A stretch of 64,000 bases of DNA from Oreohelix idahoensis (GCA_024509875.1 JAMPIV010014153.1:1-64000); one strand, 5' to 3'. Shown: positions 43,601-55,878, counted from the stretch's first letter. Notes: a model not told the origin generated them from the sequence alone. Translations and numbers: made by a program.

Positions 43601-45132
43601 AGTTCTCTTAAAGGAAGTAGCTACAGTGAAATGCCATTTTCCTTATTATTAATCATGGGATTTCAGTGAAAATACACAGACTTTAACCTACATCAATTAT
43701 AGAAGACTTTGATATTTATACCAAACAGAATGTTTACCGACATATTTTAAAACTGTTGTCAGATGGGATTTTTTTATAACTTAGGTAGATCCAAGATATA
43801 GAACGTTAAAGTTTGTATTTAAAAATAGTAACCATTTTTTTTTAACATTTTACAACACTATTTGCAATAAATTAAAATTTTTATATCAAACATCAGATCT
43901 AACAAACGTTTTATTATCTAATAGAAAGTATTTGTGCTAAATCTCATATTGATTGACTATAAAATTTGCAAATTATAAGAGCATTAGTAACAATAAACAA
44001 GGTTCTGAGAAAAGGACAATTTCTGAAGAAAATACTATTTACCAAATCAAAATACACCAATTCAGAACGTGTTCTGACAAATGATTTTCACAGATTTAGA
44101 TTCGAGGGAGTGTAAATTATCCAAATGTAAACTAATCCCAATTTTCATTGTTTTTGCTATTTTGACTTAAAATGCACTTTAGAGCTCTCCCCCACCCCCT
44201 TTTTTAAAAAAAAAGCTGTAACACTGTGTATGCCTCATATCCAACTGTAGATTAACAATGATGGATTGTTAATTATTTTCGCTTGTCAGACAGAAAGAAA
44301 TTAAGACACAGTATTGTGACCTTTGCTTAGGAACGCTCACCTCTGTCCTCCGTTTTCAGGCGTCTCGTTTCATCGGCTGCTTCTTTGCACGTCTCTTTAA
44401 TTATATGAGTTATTTCCCTTTGATTAGTGATCCGAATGTCGTGGATAATTTGATGATCAATCTTGAGTAAGATAGAAATGAAGCGAGATTCTAGTAGCCA
44501 TTTCCTAACATCTAGAACATTTCAATAATTCTGAGAAAGTGAGATGTGTATATGTTCAACGAGGTGAAAGATATCGGTATATGGAGGGAAAAGACGGGGA
44601 GAGAACGTGCGTGATTGAGGTATGACTCAATGAATTCAGTAGAATTTTTACATGAAAGGAGAAAGCAACCGATTGACTGGCTGATGAATGATGGCGTTCT
44701 GATGCGAGTGGGTGCTGCGAGAAAATGAAATGAGTTGTGTCGACGGAATTGGCACCAGTTAATTGATATTAATAATATTTTTTTTTTTTAAAGCACAGAC
44801 GACGTAAGTGAACATAAAACAGAATTCTGTGCTGTAATCTCGTAAAGGGGGAACGACTGCTGGCTTCTCAAGATCTTACAAGACAAAGCTTAAGCTGATA
44901 ATTATGGAAGTGATCAATTATTTATCTTGAGGACAAAATACGCTGGAAAATTCTCATAAAGATACAGATTACATGACTCGGCATCTGATTTCCGAGGTTC
45001 AGCCGTCAACTTTCACCTTTGGAAATAGGTAACCTTAAATATTTTACGCTTGTCGTTGATGTAGCTGTAGTTAAGAATGCTCATACGTACAGCTGATTCT
45101 TATTTATTTGTTTTGGCTTGTGCAAATTACAG
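43601..45132. other. no gene seen
   Basis: About 1.5 kb of AT-rich DNA with A and T runs. No open frame with recognisable features and no repeat structure noticed on either strand. Confidence 0.5.
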
Positions 45133-45720
45133 TTTCTTCTTCTACTTCATCGTGCAACCTTAGACGTCCACTTGAATGTTTTCAAAGAAAGCAGAAGTCA
45201 GTTTGAGGCTATTTGAATCTCCGTAGAGCTTTTCCACGAATGGTACTGGTGTCGGCCATATGCGCTTTCTCTGTTCCGCATATGTTGGGCAACTTTGAAG
45301 CAAATGTTCAGCAGTCATTTTATCAGTGCCACAGTTACACTGATCGGTAGTTCTTATCTTTAGCTTGTTGAATAGATGGTATCTCAATCTGTTGGGGCCA
45401 GTGCGGAGTCTGAAGATTATCACTTGTTCTCTTCTGTTGAGCTGATAGGTATGCATCATTTTGTGTGTGACCTGGATGTTCTACATCCCATTTGTTTCTG
45501 TATCTGATTCTGATAAAACTCATTGCCTCCACGAAAGTTATGCTTGCATCAGGCTGAGGTAGATTTCCACCTTCTTTTGCCAATCTGTCAGCCTCTTCAT
45601 TGCTTATGATGTTACAATGAAATGGGATCCATTGGATCACAACGCTTTTGAATCGTTGACATAGTTTGTGGAGCACTATTCTGAGATTATCCTGATCTGT
45701 ATTATTTTGGCTTTTCAGCG
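45133..45720 (-). pseudogene. LINE 3' fragment with RNase H end and C-terminal cysteine motif
   Basis: Minus strand in two overlapping frames. The first has the RNase H end, VIQWIPFHCNIISNEEADRL (the last catalytic acidic/His region of LINE RNase H). The second has FRLRTGPNRLRYHLFNKL, then CNCG and TAEHLLQSCP with a following basic RKRIWP block. Ends with a GAAGTAGAAGAAGAAAC tail near 45135. One frameshift separates the two. LINEs of the I/Jockey/LOA assemblage carry this RNase H; same family as 12116-12372. Confidence 0.75.
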
Positions 45721-45915
45721 GTGCAATTACTGACTGTTTAATTTAGTGTTATGTATTGCACTTATAATGTGAAACAATTGATGTCAGTGTAGACACAGAT
45801 TCTGCATGTAGTTTTGATCTAATGTGCCACTATGGACATGCTAAATAGGTCAAGGTTGTACCAAAGCATATACTGCCGTAGCGGAGTGCAGTGTTAGAGA
45901 CTTCGTTATAGTATA

Positions 45916-46516
45916 CTACTGGACAAAAGTTAAGTAAGGGCCACCATTCAGTTTAGACAAGGTTTATATAATTGATTGGCAAACTGTAAAGACAAGTGAA
46001 AATGTCATTAAAACTGAGCTCAGAGAAATTTGTATACATTTCTGTGTGCACTAGGTTAATTTTTTTTAAATGTCCAAAAACTGGGTCACTTTAAGCCGCA
46101 CGTGAAAATTGCCATTGTTGCTGCAAAAACTCGTGGTTTTTGCAACACGCCTCACTAGTTCAAAAGGTGAAAAAGTGAGTTGAATTTGAATGCACGTGGA
46201 AAATGATCATCGGTAAAGAGTGTTCACCGTTGGTATGCAATAAATCAGTATGACAAGTGGTCGAAATGATCACTGCATTAGCCATGCCACCAAGGAGAAG
46301 TCTCAGCACTGTAGACCATGGTCGAGCCATGGCATGGATTCAGGATGGTCAATCTGTTCGTCATGTTGCAAGACGTTTAGCAGTGTCTCACTCTACCATT
46401 CAGAGACTTCATGGGAGATTTCAAGCTACCGGACATTTGGAAAATCGACCCTGCTCAGGAAGAATTATATAAACCTTGTCTAAACTGAATGGAGGCCCTT
46501 AACTTTTGTCCAGTAG
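45916..46516 (+). mobile_element. Tc1/mariner-type element, deleted
   Basis: Terminal inverted repeats start CTACTGGACAAAAGTTAAG; the left then has TAAGGGCC and the right AAGGGCC, and both continue with the complement of AAACCTTGTCTAAACTGAATGG. Flanked by TA on each side (45914-45915, 46517-46518), the Tc1/mariner target. About 600 bp. It encodes only the N-terminal DNA-binding part of a transposase. Confidence 0.85.
46266..46472 (+). pseudogene. Tc1-type transposase, N-terminal helix-turn-helix remnant
   Basis: Starting near MPPRRSLSTVDHGRAMAWIQ and running to VARRLAVSHSTIQRLHGRF and GHLENRPCSGR. This is the paired-like helix-turn-helix that binds Tc1 inverted repeats; 'DG-SVRHVARRLAVS-STI-RL' is typical. 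The second DNA-binding half and the DDE catalytic domain are missing: the frame ends at TAA 46470-46472 and the right inverted repeat follows at once. A Met at 46257 or at 46284 could be the start. Confidence 0.75.
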
Positions 46517-46719
46517 TATATGTGAAGTCTAGTTTTGAGAGGTGAGGCGACCAGTTCGCTTCCTCGCTGCCATTGCATTCCTTAGCTCACGAGCAGAGTC
46601 AGGTTTCCATTTACAGCTGAGTAAACTGGAGCGTGAGTCCACCGTACTTCGAACATGGTACCTTTGCCGCGTGAGGCCAGGACTCTAACCAATCTGCCCT
46701 ATCGGACACAACTTTAATA

Positions 46720-48473
46720 TCTCAGACGTTTATGCTCTGGGTGTTGACGTTACACATCTGTTGTTAAAAATTATTGTACGCAATGTGACAGTAATTCATT
46801 TATTTAAAGAAAACAATGTGTAAAGATCTCTGCAAAACACGCAGTTTTTTTTTAATGCAAACAAATAGAACTATGGGGGAGACCTACATAGACCAGAAAC
46901 AATACTGTGCTGATTGTATAACACATCAGAATTAGTCACGTTGAAACGTTTTATTTCGTTTCAACAGAGACATTTCAGAATGTATGGACTTTTGTCATGC
47001 ATCAGCACTGGGTAATTGAGATTACGAACTAACGTGAAATAAACTGGGCCTTCTTCACAAATTCCATGCCGTTAATTATATCTGACATCTATGGCTATAT
47101 GGGCTTATTTTGTCATATAAAGGAATGGAAACATAACAAGACAACAAAGACAATGTAAACGTAAGCGAATGGAGCTTGTCACTTCAATGGGACGGATACA
47201 AAGAAGATGGAAGGACTTTACAAATCGGAACATTCAGCGGGCCATAAGAAATTTGGGACGAGATCATTTGACGTATATGTCCAAGAACAGACGCACGTTG
47301 TGCATAATTGCATCTGCGACAAGTACATCAAGGGGGGGGGGGGGGGGGGGGGGAAGGCGTATCTACTGCGTATTTGATGTTGTTAGGTTTTTTTTTTAAG
47401 TGTGGTATATTAAACGCAGTAAATGATACACTCTGGAAACAGATGAGACATTGAGTCCACTTGAAAATAACTAACCTTATAAATGAAACTTATTAAGATA
47501 TGTGTGGCGTGATTGTCTCCCCTGCTCCGCAGTAGTGGTCAAACAATGGCCAGACTTAGAGTATAATGATGAGGGTATTCACAAATCTTCGCTCAAGATT
47601 ATCCTTGGCAGAGATAAAAATAGATGAATGATGCTTCTATTTAAGGGAGTATCACTGGATTTTAAAGAAAAGGAAGCATAACAACCGAGATCATCTAAGC
47701 TGTCATGAACGTGTTACCTTTTCTGTGAGGTAATATATTTTCGCTCGTATTTCTGAGCTCCAGACTAAAAGTGATTCAGTAACTATTAATCTAATAGCTC
47801 TTTATGTTTATGTATTAAAACAGTATTATTAATACAGGTGCAAACATACAATTCACTCAAGCCTGATTAATCTTATCAATCTATTTATATAGCTATAGAT
47901 GTTAGAAATAGCTTTAAAGTTACAGATAAACAGGTTTATTAAATCACTTTTAATTTTACAATGTAAAATAAATAAGTTGTTTATAAACAAAATAAGGGAT
48001 AATATTTATCATCATGAGATAATTTAAACTGTGGCGTAACTTATGAAACATTTGAAAATCTCCATTGGTTGAGCTTGTTTGTTACTTAGCTTCCAGTGCG
48101 TGGCCGGTTATCGTCTGCTTCAGCAGTTGTTGGTTCCCATGTGTGTCTTGTGCTATATTTCTCTACAACAGCCAAGTCTGTTGACTGTAGCACATCTCAT
48201 GCAACAAGGCTGAGGTAACTGCAAGGGTTCCCGAGCGTCTTCAAGACGCGTTTGATGTTGGTGTCTGACGTTGACTGCTGGCAACTTGTACCACAAACTG
48301 TAACGAGACAAATGCCTGTGCCAAGTATTGGGTCCCTGACATAGTCATCAGGCGACCTCCGCTTCCTTCCACCCCTTCATCTTTCTCAGAAATTTTACCC
48401 TCCTGAGCGTTAATTTTAACCCCAGTGAGTCGGATGAAATTGCTTTTGGATAGTGGAAGGCAACAATTGAAAG

Positions 48474-48478
<5 letters not shown>
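46720..48478. other. no gene seen; a possible LINE tail and a poly-G run
   Basis: At 47169-47330 a plus-strand piece encodes GRIQRRWKDFTNRNIQRAIR and LGRDHLTYMSKNRRTL, which resembles the GRP-RRW and DR--W pattern at LINE C-termini, with low confidence. Directly after it is a run of about 20 G (47333-47353). The rest is AT-rich without signals. Confidence 0.4.

Positions 48479-48560
<82 letters not shown>
48477..48560. repeat. (TA)n microsatellite
   Basis: About 42 TA units. Confidence 0.95.
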
Positions 48561-48563
<3 letters not shown>

Positions 48564-48779
48564 GCAGAGAGATTTATGATTAATAAATTTCTATATCTTT
48601 CCTTTATTCTACCCGTGCCTTCTACTTTATTATCGCTCTTTTATCCTTTCTTTTTTTCGCATTCGTCTGATTGTGAAAAATAAAACTCTCCCATTCATAC
48701 CTTCGCCTGTCTCTTTTCTTATTTAGCAACGCATTTTTATTGTTGTTTAGCTAAGTTCTTGAGTAGACCGAATAGTGTG

Positions 48780-50919
48780 AAATTCGTCTCGACAGACATG
48801 GGATGGCAGACATATCGTCTAACATTTTCATCTGACACGGCGCTCTTGGTTAAGTTTCTCGGTGTTAGGTGTGAGAAGGCGCCAATATGCATCGCTGGGA
48901 AATGACCAGAGGTAGCTGCAATGTTATTGCTGGCGCCTGAGTTAATGTGAAGTGTTAAGACGGGACGCTATTTCGGGTTTCTAAGAATGGCGTGCGTCCT
49001 TGGTCCGTTTTCATATATTAAACCCCAGTAGTTAGACTTCAGGCATTCAGTACTCCTAAGTTGCAGTAGACGGATCGCTCGTGCTGGAGAAATAAGCTTG
49101 TATAGCGAAGTTTCTTAGTTTTCTCGTCAATTTTTTGCCGAGCTTCTAGAATACCTATCTAGTGAATAAATTCTAGTTTCGTGGTGATTGCCGTAGTTCT
49201 GTTTGGATGTAATATTATATCTAGTATTTTGTGAGGGATTTAAGTGGTAGATCGCCTATTTTATTTTCACTAGTTGGATTTCTGTGCAGAGGGATTAAAT
49301 TATAAGTCTGTTATATTCTCTAGTTACTGCGTTACAGTGGAAAGCAGAATAAATTATTATTTCTAGCTTAAACGCATGCAGCTGTAAATAAATTTAATTG
49401 AATTGCTAGTAATCAGTAGAGAATATTTTTAACTAACTTATAACTGCACTGATTCATCATTGAGTATTGACGAAATACGTATGTATTTCTAATTCATGTT
49501 GATTGTTTTTATGAATATTATATTTTACGTGAGGATAGGAGGTGTGTATAATATTGTGGTTAAGTATTTTGTACTTTTCTCTTCCTTACACAGTTTTGGG
49601 TCAGCCCAACTTTTTACCAGCGGTTTTAGTACAACTGAGAGAAGAAACATTTTTTATCTTTAACCACGTGGGTTTACAAGTTAACACCTGTCTGGCAGTG
49701 TGTGTGCCTCCAGAAATAGACAGAGTACAAATCTCACTAACGGTTTTAAAGACTAAATGCCTATACTGGGCCTTTGAGCCAGATTATATTTCTTCACAAA
49801 CTCTCAGGTACATGCAGCCCTGTGGCGAGAAAAAAAATACAAAAAACATTAACATTCCGACATTTTGACTAATTGTGGTGTGACCAAATTAAAGTTCTAT
49901 ACTGAGAGAAGGCACCGACCTGACATTCCCACTTACTGGAAACCCTAAGCTATTGACACTGTGCTCGCTGTTAACTTTCGTGCCTGGACAATTTTAATGT
50001 GACATAAACAGATATCCTAAATAATAATAACCAAGGAAACGTTCCCTGAAGTAGTGAATTCAACCTGTCTTTGCGGAGCTGGGGTTCCCTTGACCAAGAA
50101 TAACACCGGAGATTCTGTATGTGTATGTCCTAAAAATTGTTTTTCCAGAAGTTGCTACCAAAGCTGTAAATACGAATGCAAGCGCGTGGCCACGGCTGAC
50201 ATGAATAGAGTGAATGCAGGACTGAGTGATTCCTTTATTGTTGTATTTTTGGCACCCATTTTGCTGTCTTAAATTCCTTTATGCAGTTTTGTTGGTATAG
50301 ATATTTTCCTGAGGATAGAGTAGAGTATCAGTTCGGTTCATATCTTTTAAAGGGAAATCATAGAACATAGCGTATATATCCGTGACTCTTTGGGGCTATC
50401 ACTTTTCTTCTAACGGGATCGTGGGCTAAACATCGAGGGAAAAGATTACACCTATGGGTCTATTATACTTGTAGAAATTCATTACCTTATATGTATTTTC
50501 TATGCTTGATATTAACATCTATGTGTTGTGGTAAATTTTCCTTATGTTAAATTTATATAAACTTTATTCAAGCGTGTCGGTCAGCTCGTTCCAACATATC
50601 TATATTTCATTGTTATAGTTGTTCAACGTCTGTGCGTCTAACTGTCGTCACTTATGTGTGTGTGTACGTGAGTGGTATAATTTATATTTAATATATATAT
50701 TTTTTTATTTTTTACTGTCTGACTCCTCTAGATCTGTTGTAGAAGATAGGCTGAAAGAGAGAGAAAGTTCTCGATTTCAGGGACAGACTCTATTAATATC
50801 TACCATCTCGCTCGTGGAAACCTATTTCTATTATTATCTCTCACTGTTGCTATAGCTTATTCAAATCTATTCAGAAGGGACCAACCCAAGTCTTAATTCC
50901 CCTTTCAAAAATCTACGAC

Positions 50920-50930
<11 letters not shown>
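48780..50930 (+). pseudogene. inverted-pair sequence X, plus copy; possible decayed cysteine-rich protein gene
   Basis: Pairs with 58265-60504 on the other strand. From 49542 it encodes LWLSILYFSLPYTVLGQPNF, then a region with NTCLAVCVPPE, KTKCLYW and MQPCGE and stops at 49866-49868. A splice-acceptor-like CTCTTCCTTACACAG (49579-49593) may mean the true exon starts at 49594. Further on (50054-50272) it has STCLCGAGVP, VCVCPKNCFSRSCYQSCKYE and a hydrophobic C-terminus DSFIVVFLAPILLS, which could be a GPI-anchor or membrane tail. Comparison with the other copy shows a one-base loss near 49860 and stops between the two parts, so this copy looks broken. Function unknown; a non-coding repeat remains possible. 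Confidence 0.45.
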
Positions 50931-50962
<32 letters not shown>

Positions 50963-50980
50963 GTGTGTGTGTGTGTGTTT
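50925..50980. repeat. (TA)n and (GT)n microsatellite
   Basis: TA units to about 50960 then a GT run, at the border of sequence X and a LINE fragment. Confidence 0.85.
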
Positions 50981-50984
50981 TCCG

Positions 50985-51838
50985 AACATCAACTTGAAGA
51001 AGACATAGGTCATGACACTAAATGTAATAAATCCTGAGTCTATTAAAATAAGAAGCCAAAAGCTGGAACAACAAATACATTTACATATCTAGGAAGCATA
51101 GTAACACCAGATGGTGGAACAAGCAAAGGCATCAGTAACAGAATGAATAAAGCCAGAACAGCCTTCCCAAACCTAAACAACATTTGGAAAGCTTCTGAGT
51201 ACAGCACAAACACCAAATTAAGATTATACGAGAGTTGCGTACTTTCTGTACTTTTGTACGGTGCGGAGAGCCGCAGAGTAACAGAAAAGCAAATTTCCAA
51301 ATGATCCTCTTTCCACCCTACCTGCCTAAGAAAATTCTTCGAATTGTTTTGCTGAATTCCATCTCCAACCAGGAACTGCTTACACGGTTATGCCATTAAA
51401 AGAATGCACACCATCATTGCGGGAAGACGCTGGAACTGGGCTGGCCGCGTCCTCAGGAAACCCTGACACCATCACAAGAACTGCTATGCTCTGGACCCCA
51501 GAAGGATGGTGAAAGAAAGGCAGACAGAAGACAACATGGCGGAGAACTTTGGAGGCCGAGATGCAGAGCATGAAAAAGAGTTGGAGCACTGCACAAAGGA
51601 TGGCCACCGACCGAGCAAAGTGGGGACAGTTTGTTGCTGCCCTACAAGACACCACTAGGCGTGATGGCCACCGACCGAGCAAAGTGGGGACAGTTTGTTG
51701 CTGCCCTACAAGACACCAGCAGGTGCAATGGCCACCGACCGAGCAAAGTGGGGACAGTTTGTTGCTGCCCTACAAGACACCACTAGGCGTGATGGCCACT
51801 GCTTTGTCAGTCAGGGCTAAGGATTCAAAAAGAAGAAT
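50985..51838 (+). pseudogene. LINE RT C-terminal fragment, family L2
   Basis: Several frames. Includes INLKKT-VMTLN, a YLGS-type stretch (TFTYLGSIVTPDGGT with shifts), NKARTAFPNLNNIWKA, TKLRLYESCVLSVLLYGAES, GRRWNWAGRVLR and TRTAMLWTPEG, ending with VALQDT blocks. A 64-bp unit near the end is present three times (51599-51790). Tail AAAAAGAAGAATA near 51825. Frameshifted, dead. Confidence 0.7.
51599..51790. repeat. 64-bp tandem repeat, 3 copies, inside the L2 LINE
   Basis: Unit GATGGCCACCGACCGAGCAA to ACACCACTAGGCGT; the third unit starts AATGGCC. Confidence 0.95.
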
Positions 51839-52071
51839 ATACAGATACACATAAAATGTACTTAAGTGCTTGTGTTAAAAATATGCAAACCATGATATCA
51901 TCATCTACTCTCTGCTCTCTATGGAGCATGGGGCATCCTCTACTGGCGGTTTTTTGTGAGGAAACCCGCACGAAGCAGTCACCAGTTCTTGCAGTTGTAG
52001 TTCACGTGTTTCGTGAAAATATTAAAATGAAGAATTCTTCACAAAACACAATTTATAGAATCATTTGAGAT
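51839..52071. other. no gene seen
   Basis: Short AT-rich stretch between two LINE fragments. Confidence 0.4.
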
Positions 52072-52800
52072 AAGAGATTGTGTGCGACAGGGATGCCTCT
52101 TGTCACTATTTCTCTTCTTACTGGCTACAGATTGGGTTATGAAAACATCGACATCAGCCAATAGAAATGGGATTCAGTGGACTCTGACAAAACAGCCAGA
52201 CGATCTAGATTTTGCTGATGACCTTGCTCTTCTGTCCCATAATCGTAACCAGACGCAAGATAAATTTAAATTCATGAGAGATGTGAAAATGGGGGAAGGG
52301 GGAGGGGGAGGGGGGAAGACTACGATTATGATAATAAAGGCCGCAAACAGAAAGATTGAGCTTTGAGGAACATCGCTGTAACATGTGAACTCATCATACA
52401 TCTTTGACAGAGAAATAGACAACGTTTGAAGAACAGATAGTAATATCAAAATAAGAATACAAAAGGCAAAATGAGATTTCTTTCCAATAGAAAGTAAATG
52501 GGAATCCAAATGGGAAATCAAGTCCAAGACAAAAATAAGAACCGTCAACTCAGTGTTCAAGGCAGTCATCGTGGAGAATAGCAAAAACAACAAATGAAAA
52601 GTTACACTTAAATGTCTGCTTGAGTAGAACAGAAGGACTAAAATTGTATGACAGGATCTCCAATCTGGAACTGATGACAAGAACCAGTGGAACCGGAGAT
52701 GAGAAGACCCTAGCCTTGGATGTGGCACACATTACGGAAACCTATTAAAAGCATTACCCGGCAGTCCTTGTTCAAGAAATCCCATGTCAGGACAGGAATG
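52072..52800 (+). pseudogene. decayed RTE LINE fragment (same family as 21481-24709)
   Basis: Starts with VRQGCLLSLFLFLLATDWVM and LDFADDLALLSHNRNQTQD, then follows the RTE LINE through the RT C-terminus with many frameshifts and deletions to about KSITRQSLF near 52770. A G-rich insert (52290-52318) interrupts it. 5' truncated near the GVRQG motif. Confidence 0.75.
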
Positions 52801-52904
52801 GGAGACCAAAACACAGTCTGCCACTGAGGATCTATTACTTACGGACAATCGCAAGTACGAGCTAGATACAACCAATACTATAATAACCACCAGCTATATA
52901 TATA

Positions 52905-53677
52905 TATGGGGGCAAGCGTTTCGTTTCCCCAAAGGCGATCTTTGTCCTCTCAAGACTGTGTGTAGTCCCGGTTTCCGGGTCTTCCCAGTAAAGTAGAGGC
53001 AGTGCAATGTGACTGTGTCCGTCTAGATAACGTAGAGGCTCGGTCGCTGCTACGCCATTGATGAGCAGAGCAGTGTCCTATCGAGACTGTGTGTTTTCCC
53101 GGGTTCGGGTCCTCGCAGTTGAGGTATGCAAGAGCTGTCCGTCTTCTTGGTAATACAGCTCGAGAGTGGTAGAGGCTTGGCGCCGGCTGCGCCTACGCCT
53201 CGATACGTCTAGTCACGGAGATATAACCCCCTTTGCAGGGTAGAGAACCTCTTTTCTCGTGGCATTGCACCCTCGCTACCCGATAAGAGGTTCCCTGGGG
53301 TTGCAACAAAGCCCACCTTTGACTGATTGCTCATGTCAGTCTTGTCTCGGAGCTATACCCCCTTTGCAGGGTAGAGAGCTATCAAACCTCGGGTCAGTAC
53401 ACACACGCCAAATTGGGCCTGGTGTAACCTGGTCTGAGTCTAGGATGCTCCCTGGGGTGAAAAAAAAGCCCAAACCACTCCCCAAACAGTGCGTAGATGC
53501 GCGGCGGGTTGCTTACTCATCGCTTGGGGGCACGATGGGTGGCTTTCCGGCCGTATGGCAACACGGACCGTATGCAGAGGCGTGGCGGTGGCTGCGCCAC
53601 CGCCATACCAAGCTGCCTGTGTGCCAAGGGTATAAGAGTCTAGCTACTCGCACCCTCATCGGGGATAAAAGCAAGCA
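52905..53677 (+). repeat. GC-rich repeated block, unknown
   Basis: Markedly richer in G and C than its surroundings. Contains two copies of ACCCCCTTTGCAGGGTAGAG (53227, 53349), GACTGTGTGTxxTCCCGG twice (52963, 53083) and a 10-bp-stem hairpin TGGCGGTGGC/GCCACCGCCA at 53583-53605. An open frame of about 140 codons (53259 onward) has GGTMGGFPAVWQHGPYAEAW but no domain known to me. Could be the 5' region of a LINE or another repeat. Confidence 0.4.
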
Positions 53678-53678
53678 A

Positions 53679-53773
<95 letters not shown>
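53678..53773. repeat. (TA)n microsatellite
   Basis: About 47 TA units up to the left end of the MITE. The YIYIYI protein run read over it is not coding. Confidence 0.95.
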
Positions 53774-53776
<3 letters not shown>

Positions 53777-53993
53777 GGTGTTTATAAAGTCGCTGTGCAG
53801 TAAATTTGAAAAAATATTTTAGAAATTACGTCACGAATGATGCAAATTTACGTCATGATATTCTATGTTCCAATGCTGTGTTCCACAATCCCGTGTGCAG
53901 CATTACACAAGCCCCAATTGAAAACCACATTTCTGGTGACGTAGTCTCGCCCGGGCGTAAATTTCACTGCACAGCGACTTTATAAACACCCTG
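53774..53993. mobile_element. MITE with long terminal inverted repeats
   Basis: 220 bp. CAGGGTGTTTATAAAGTCGC TGTGCAGT at the left is answered by its reverse complement at the right (53965-53993, with one or two changes). Flanked by TATA on both sides, so target TA is likely though it cannot be told apart from the TA microsatellite. No coding. Confidence 0.85.
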
Positions 53994-54290
53994 TATATAT
54001 ATACATAATTTATTTATGTCTCCTAAAATACTTGTCGTAGGAAGCGGTAACAGTTCGAATTAAGGGAATACCAAGTTAGATGATTAATGCTGTGAATTAT
54101 TCCACAATACCGATGCGGTACCCATGTAGACGTACCCCGATACGTACTATGAGCCACAGGTATGACTGCGACAAACACTGCAAGTCATCAGTGGATTGTT
54201 CACTACCCAGAGAGAATCATAACTACATAAAGATTAAAGGTTAAAACATAAAGGTTAAAATAAAGTAAGATAATAGTCTCATATGAGAAA
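53994..54290. other. no gene seen
   Basis: Short AT-rich stretch between the MITE and a SINE remnant. Confidence 0.4.
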
Positions 54291-54462
54291 CTGCCGTTAG
54301 GAAGTGATGAGTTAGAGACTTCACCATACTAAGTCCAGCTTTTTTATGAGGTGAGGTGACCAGCTCTCTTCCTAGCTGTGTTCGCCTTCCCTAATTCACA
54401 AGCACAGTCAGGCACCCATTCACAGTAAGTTGGGTAGACTAGAACGTGACGCCAACAGCTTA
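54291..54462 (-). mobile_element. tRNA-derived SINE, minus copy, head lost
   Basis: GTTAGAGACTTCACCATACTA, GAGGTGAGGTGACCAG, CACCCATTCACAGT and GTAGACTAGAACGTGACG match the reverse complement of the SINE at 13220-13477. The tRNA-like part is missing. Confidence 0.55.
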
Positions 54463-54542
54463 AAAAAAGACAGTCGAGTCAACTGAGTTGTTGGTGTGTG
54501 TCCCTCGTCTATTTTCAAATCTAATAAGATTAGTTCTCAACC

Positions 54543-55090
54543 GATAGACTGAATCTGGAAGTCTTCCCAGTACATCACAAACATCAAATTAAGATTATAT
54601 GAGAGCTGTGTACTTTCTGTGCTTCTCTATGGTGCTGAATGCTGGAGAGTAACAGAGAAGGAAATGTCGAAACTGTCCTCTTTCCACATAATGTGCCTAA
54701 GGAGAATTCACAGACTCTTTTGGCCGAACACCATCACCAACAAAGAACTAATTATTCGGAGTAACCAAGAGGACATTCACACAATCATAGCTGGCCGACG
54801 CTGGAGTTGGGTTGGCAACGTCCTCAGAAGGGACCCTGATGCCATTACAAGAACAGCTATGCTATGGACCCCCGAAGGAAAGCGAAAGAGAGGCCGACCA
54901 AAAAACAACTTGGCGGAGAACTGTGGAGGCTGGGATGCAAAGAATGAACCAGAGTTGGGGCACTGTACGAAGGATGACAGCCAGCCGAACAAAGTGGAAG
55001 CAATTTGTTGCTGCCCTACAAGACGCCACCAGGCGTGATGGCCATTGACTGCTTTGACAGTCGGCGGCTAAGCATCAAAGAAGAAAAAAA
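54543..55090 (+). pseudogene. LINE RT C-terminal fragment, family L2
   Basis: Encodes TSNIKLRLYESCVLSVLLYG, AECWRVTEKEMSKLSSFHIM, NTITNKELIIRSN, GRRWSWVGNVLRRDPDAITR and GKRKRGRPK, then shifts frame in a run of A (54898-54904) and continues TTWRRTVEAGMQRMNQSW to a stop near 55046. Tail CAAAGAAGAAAAAAATT at about 55074-55090. More complete than 13530-13826 of the same family. Confidence 0.75.
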
Positions 55091-55878
55091 TTAGTTCTCA
55101 CTTTCTTTCCTCTACTTTTTTTTAATCCCTTGTCCCTGACAAAGCTCTTGTGGTCGTCACGTAAAGCATTACTTTGTACATTGTCCACTTAAGACATAAT
55201 TATCTGTTTTTTGTTCTTCCTAATGTTTTCATATCGGAATGATTACGAAGAAGTTAAGAGCAGAATAGACTGTATGAATAAGCAACGGGCCTATTGTTTC
55301 TGTCTCTGGGTGGTACTATACATATATATATATATATGTATATCGCATAATCCTGCACTAAGAAAAATGAGCTAGTATATGTAACAAAGAAAACGAAACC
55401 AAGAACAGACGAAAGTGAACTTTGTTGAAGAATGACCCTACAGTGTTATGGGTCGATTTCGCACTAATTCATCTGGGTTGTTCAAACCAGTTCCTTTCAC
55501 TCACTTTTCTTTCTTTTTTATTGATCGTCTTCTGGGCTCCCATCCCCAAGTTGTAATTGATACTGGTTGTGAGTCATTGACTGCCTTTGTAATTAACGAA
55601 GTAAACGAACACGATGTCACGTGATCAACGCTGATTGGACGGACACTTTCTCATAAATCTCCTTAGTGAATTTACTCTAGGGTTTCTTACAGCTGTTGGT
55701 CTGTGTCTGGAGACCTTGACCTGAAATTTGTTTTGCGTGAGTGATTGTAGTAATAGTGGGGAACATAACAGCAATACTTGAATGCTCATATTACAGATCG
55801 TGTGTCTGTTCGTCTTAGCTTCAAAATGAAAACCAAAGTACTGTAACCGTACTTCTGTAAGCAATCAATTTAGTACCG
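55091..55878. other. no gene seen
   Basis: AT-rich, with a short TA run at about 55322-55343. The minus-strand frame at 55625-55864 has no recognisable feature. Confidence 0.5.

Larger units (their letters stand above)
45862..46715 (-). mobile_element. tRNA-derived SINE, minus copy, split by a Tc1-type element
   Basis: Left part 45862-45913 has GTTAGAGACTTCGTTATA, the right part 46519-46715 has GAGGTGAGGCGACCAGTTCG, CTGGAGCGTGAG and a head with GAGGCCAGGACTCTAACC. Together they match the reverse complement of 13220-13477. The element between them is a later insertion. Confidence 0.65.
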
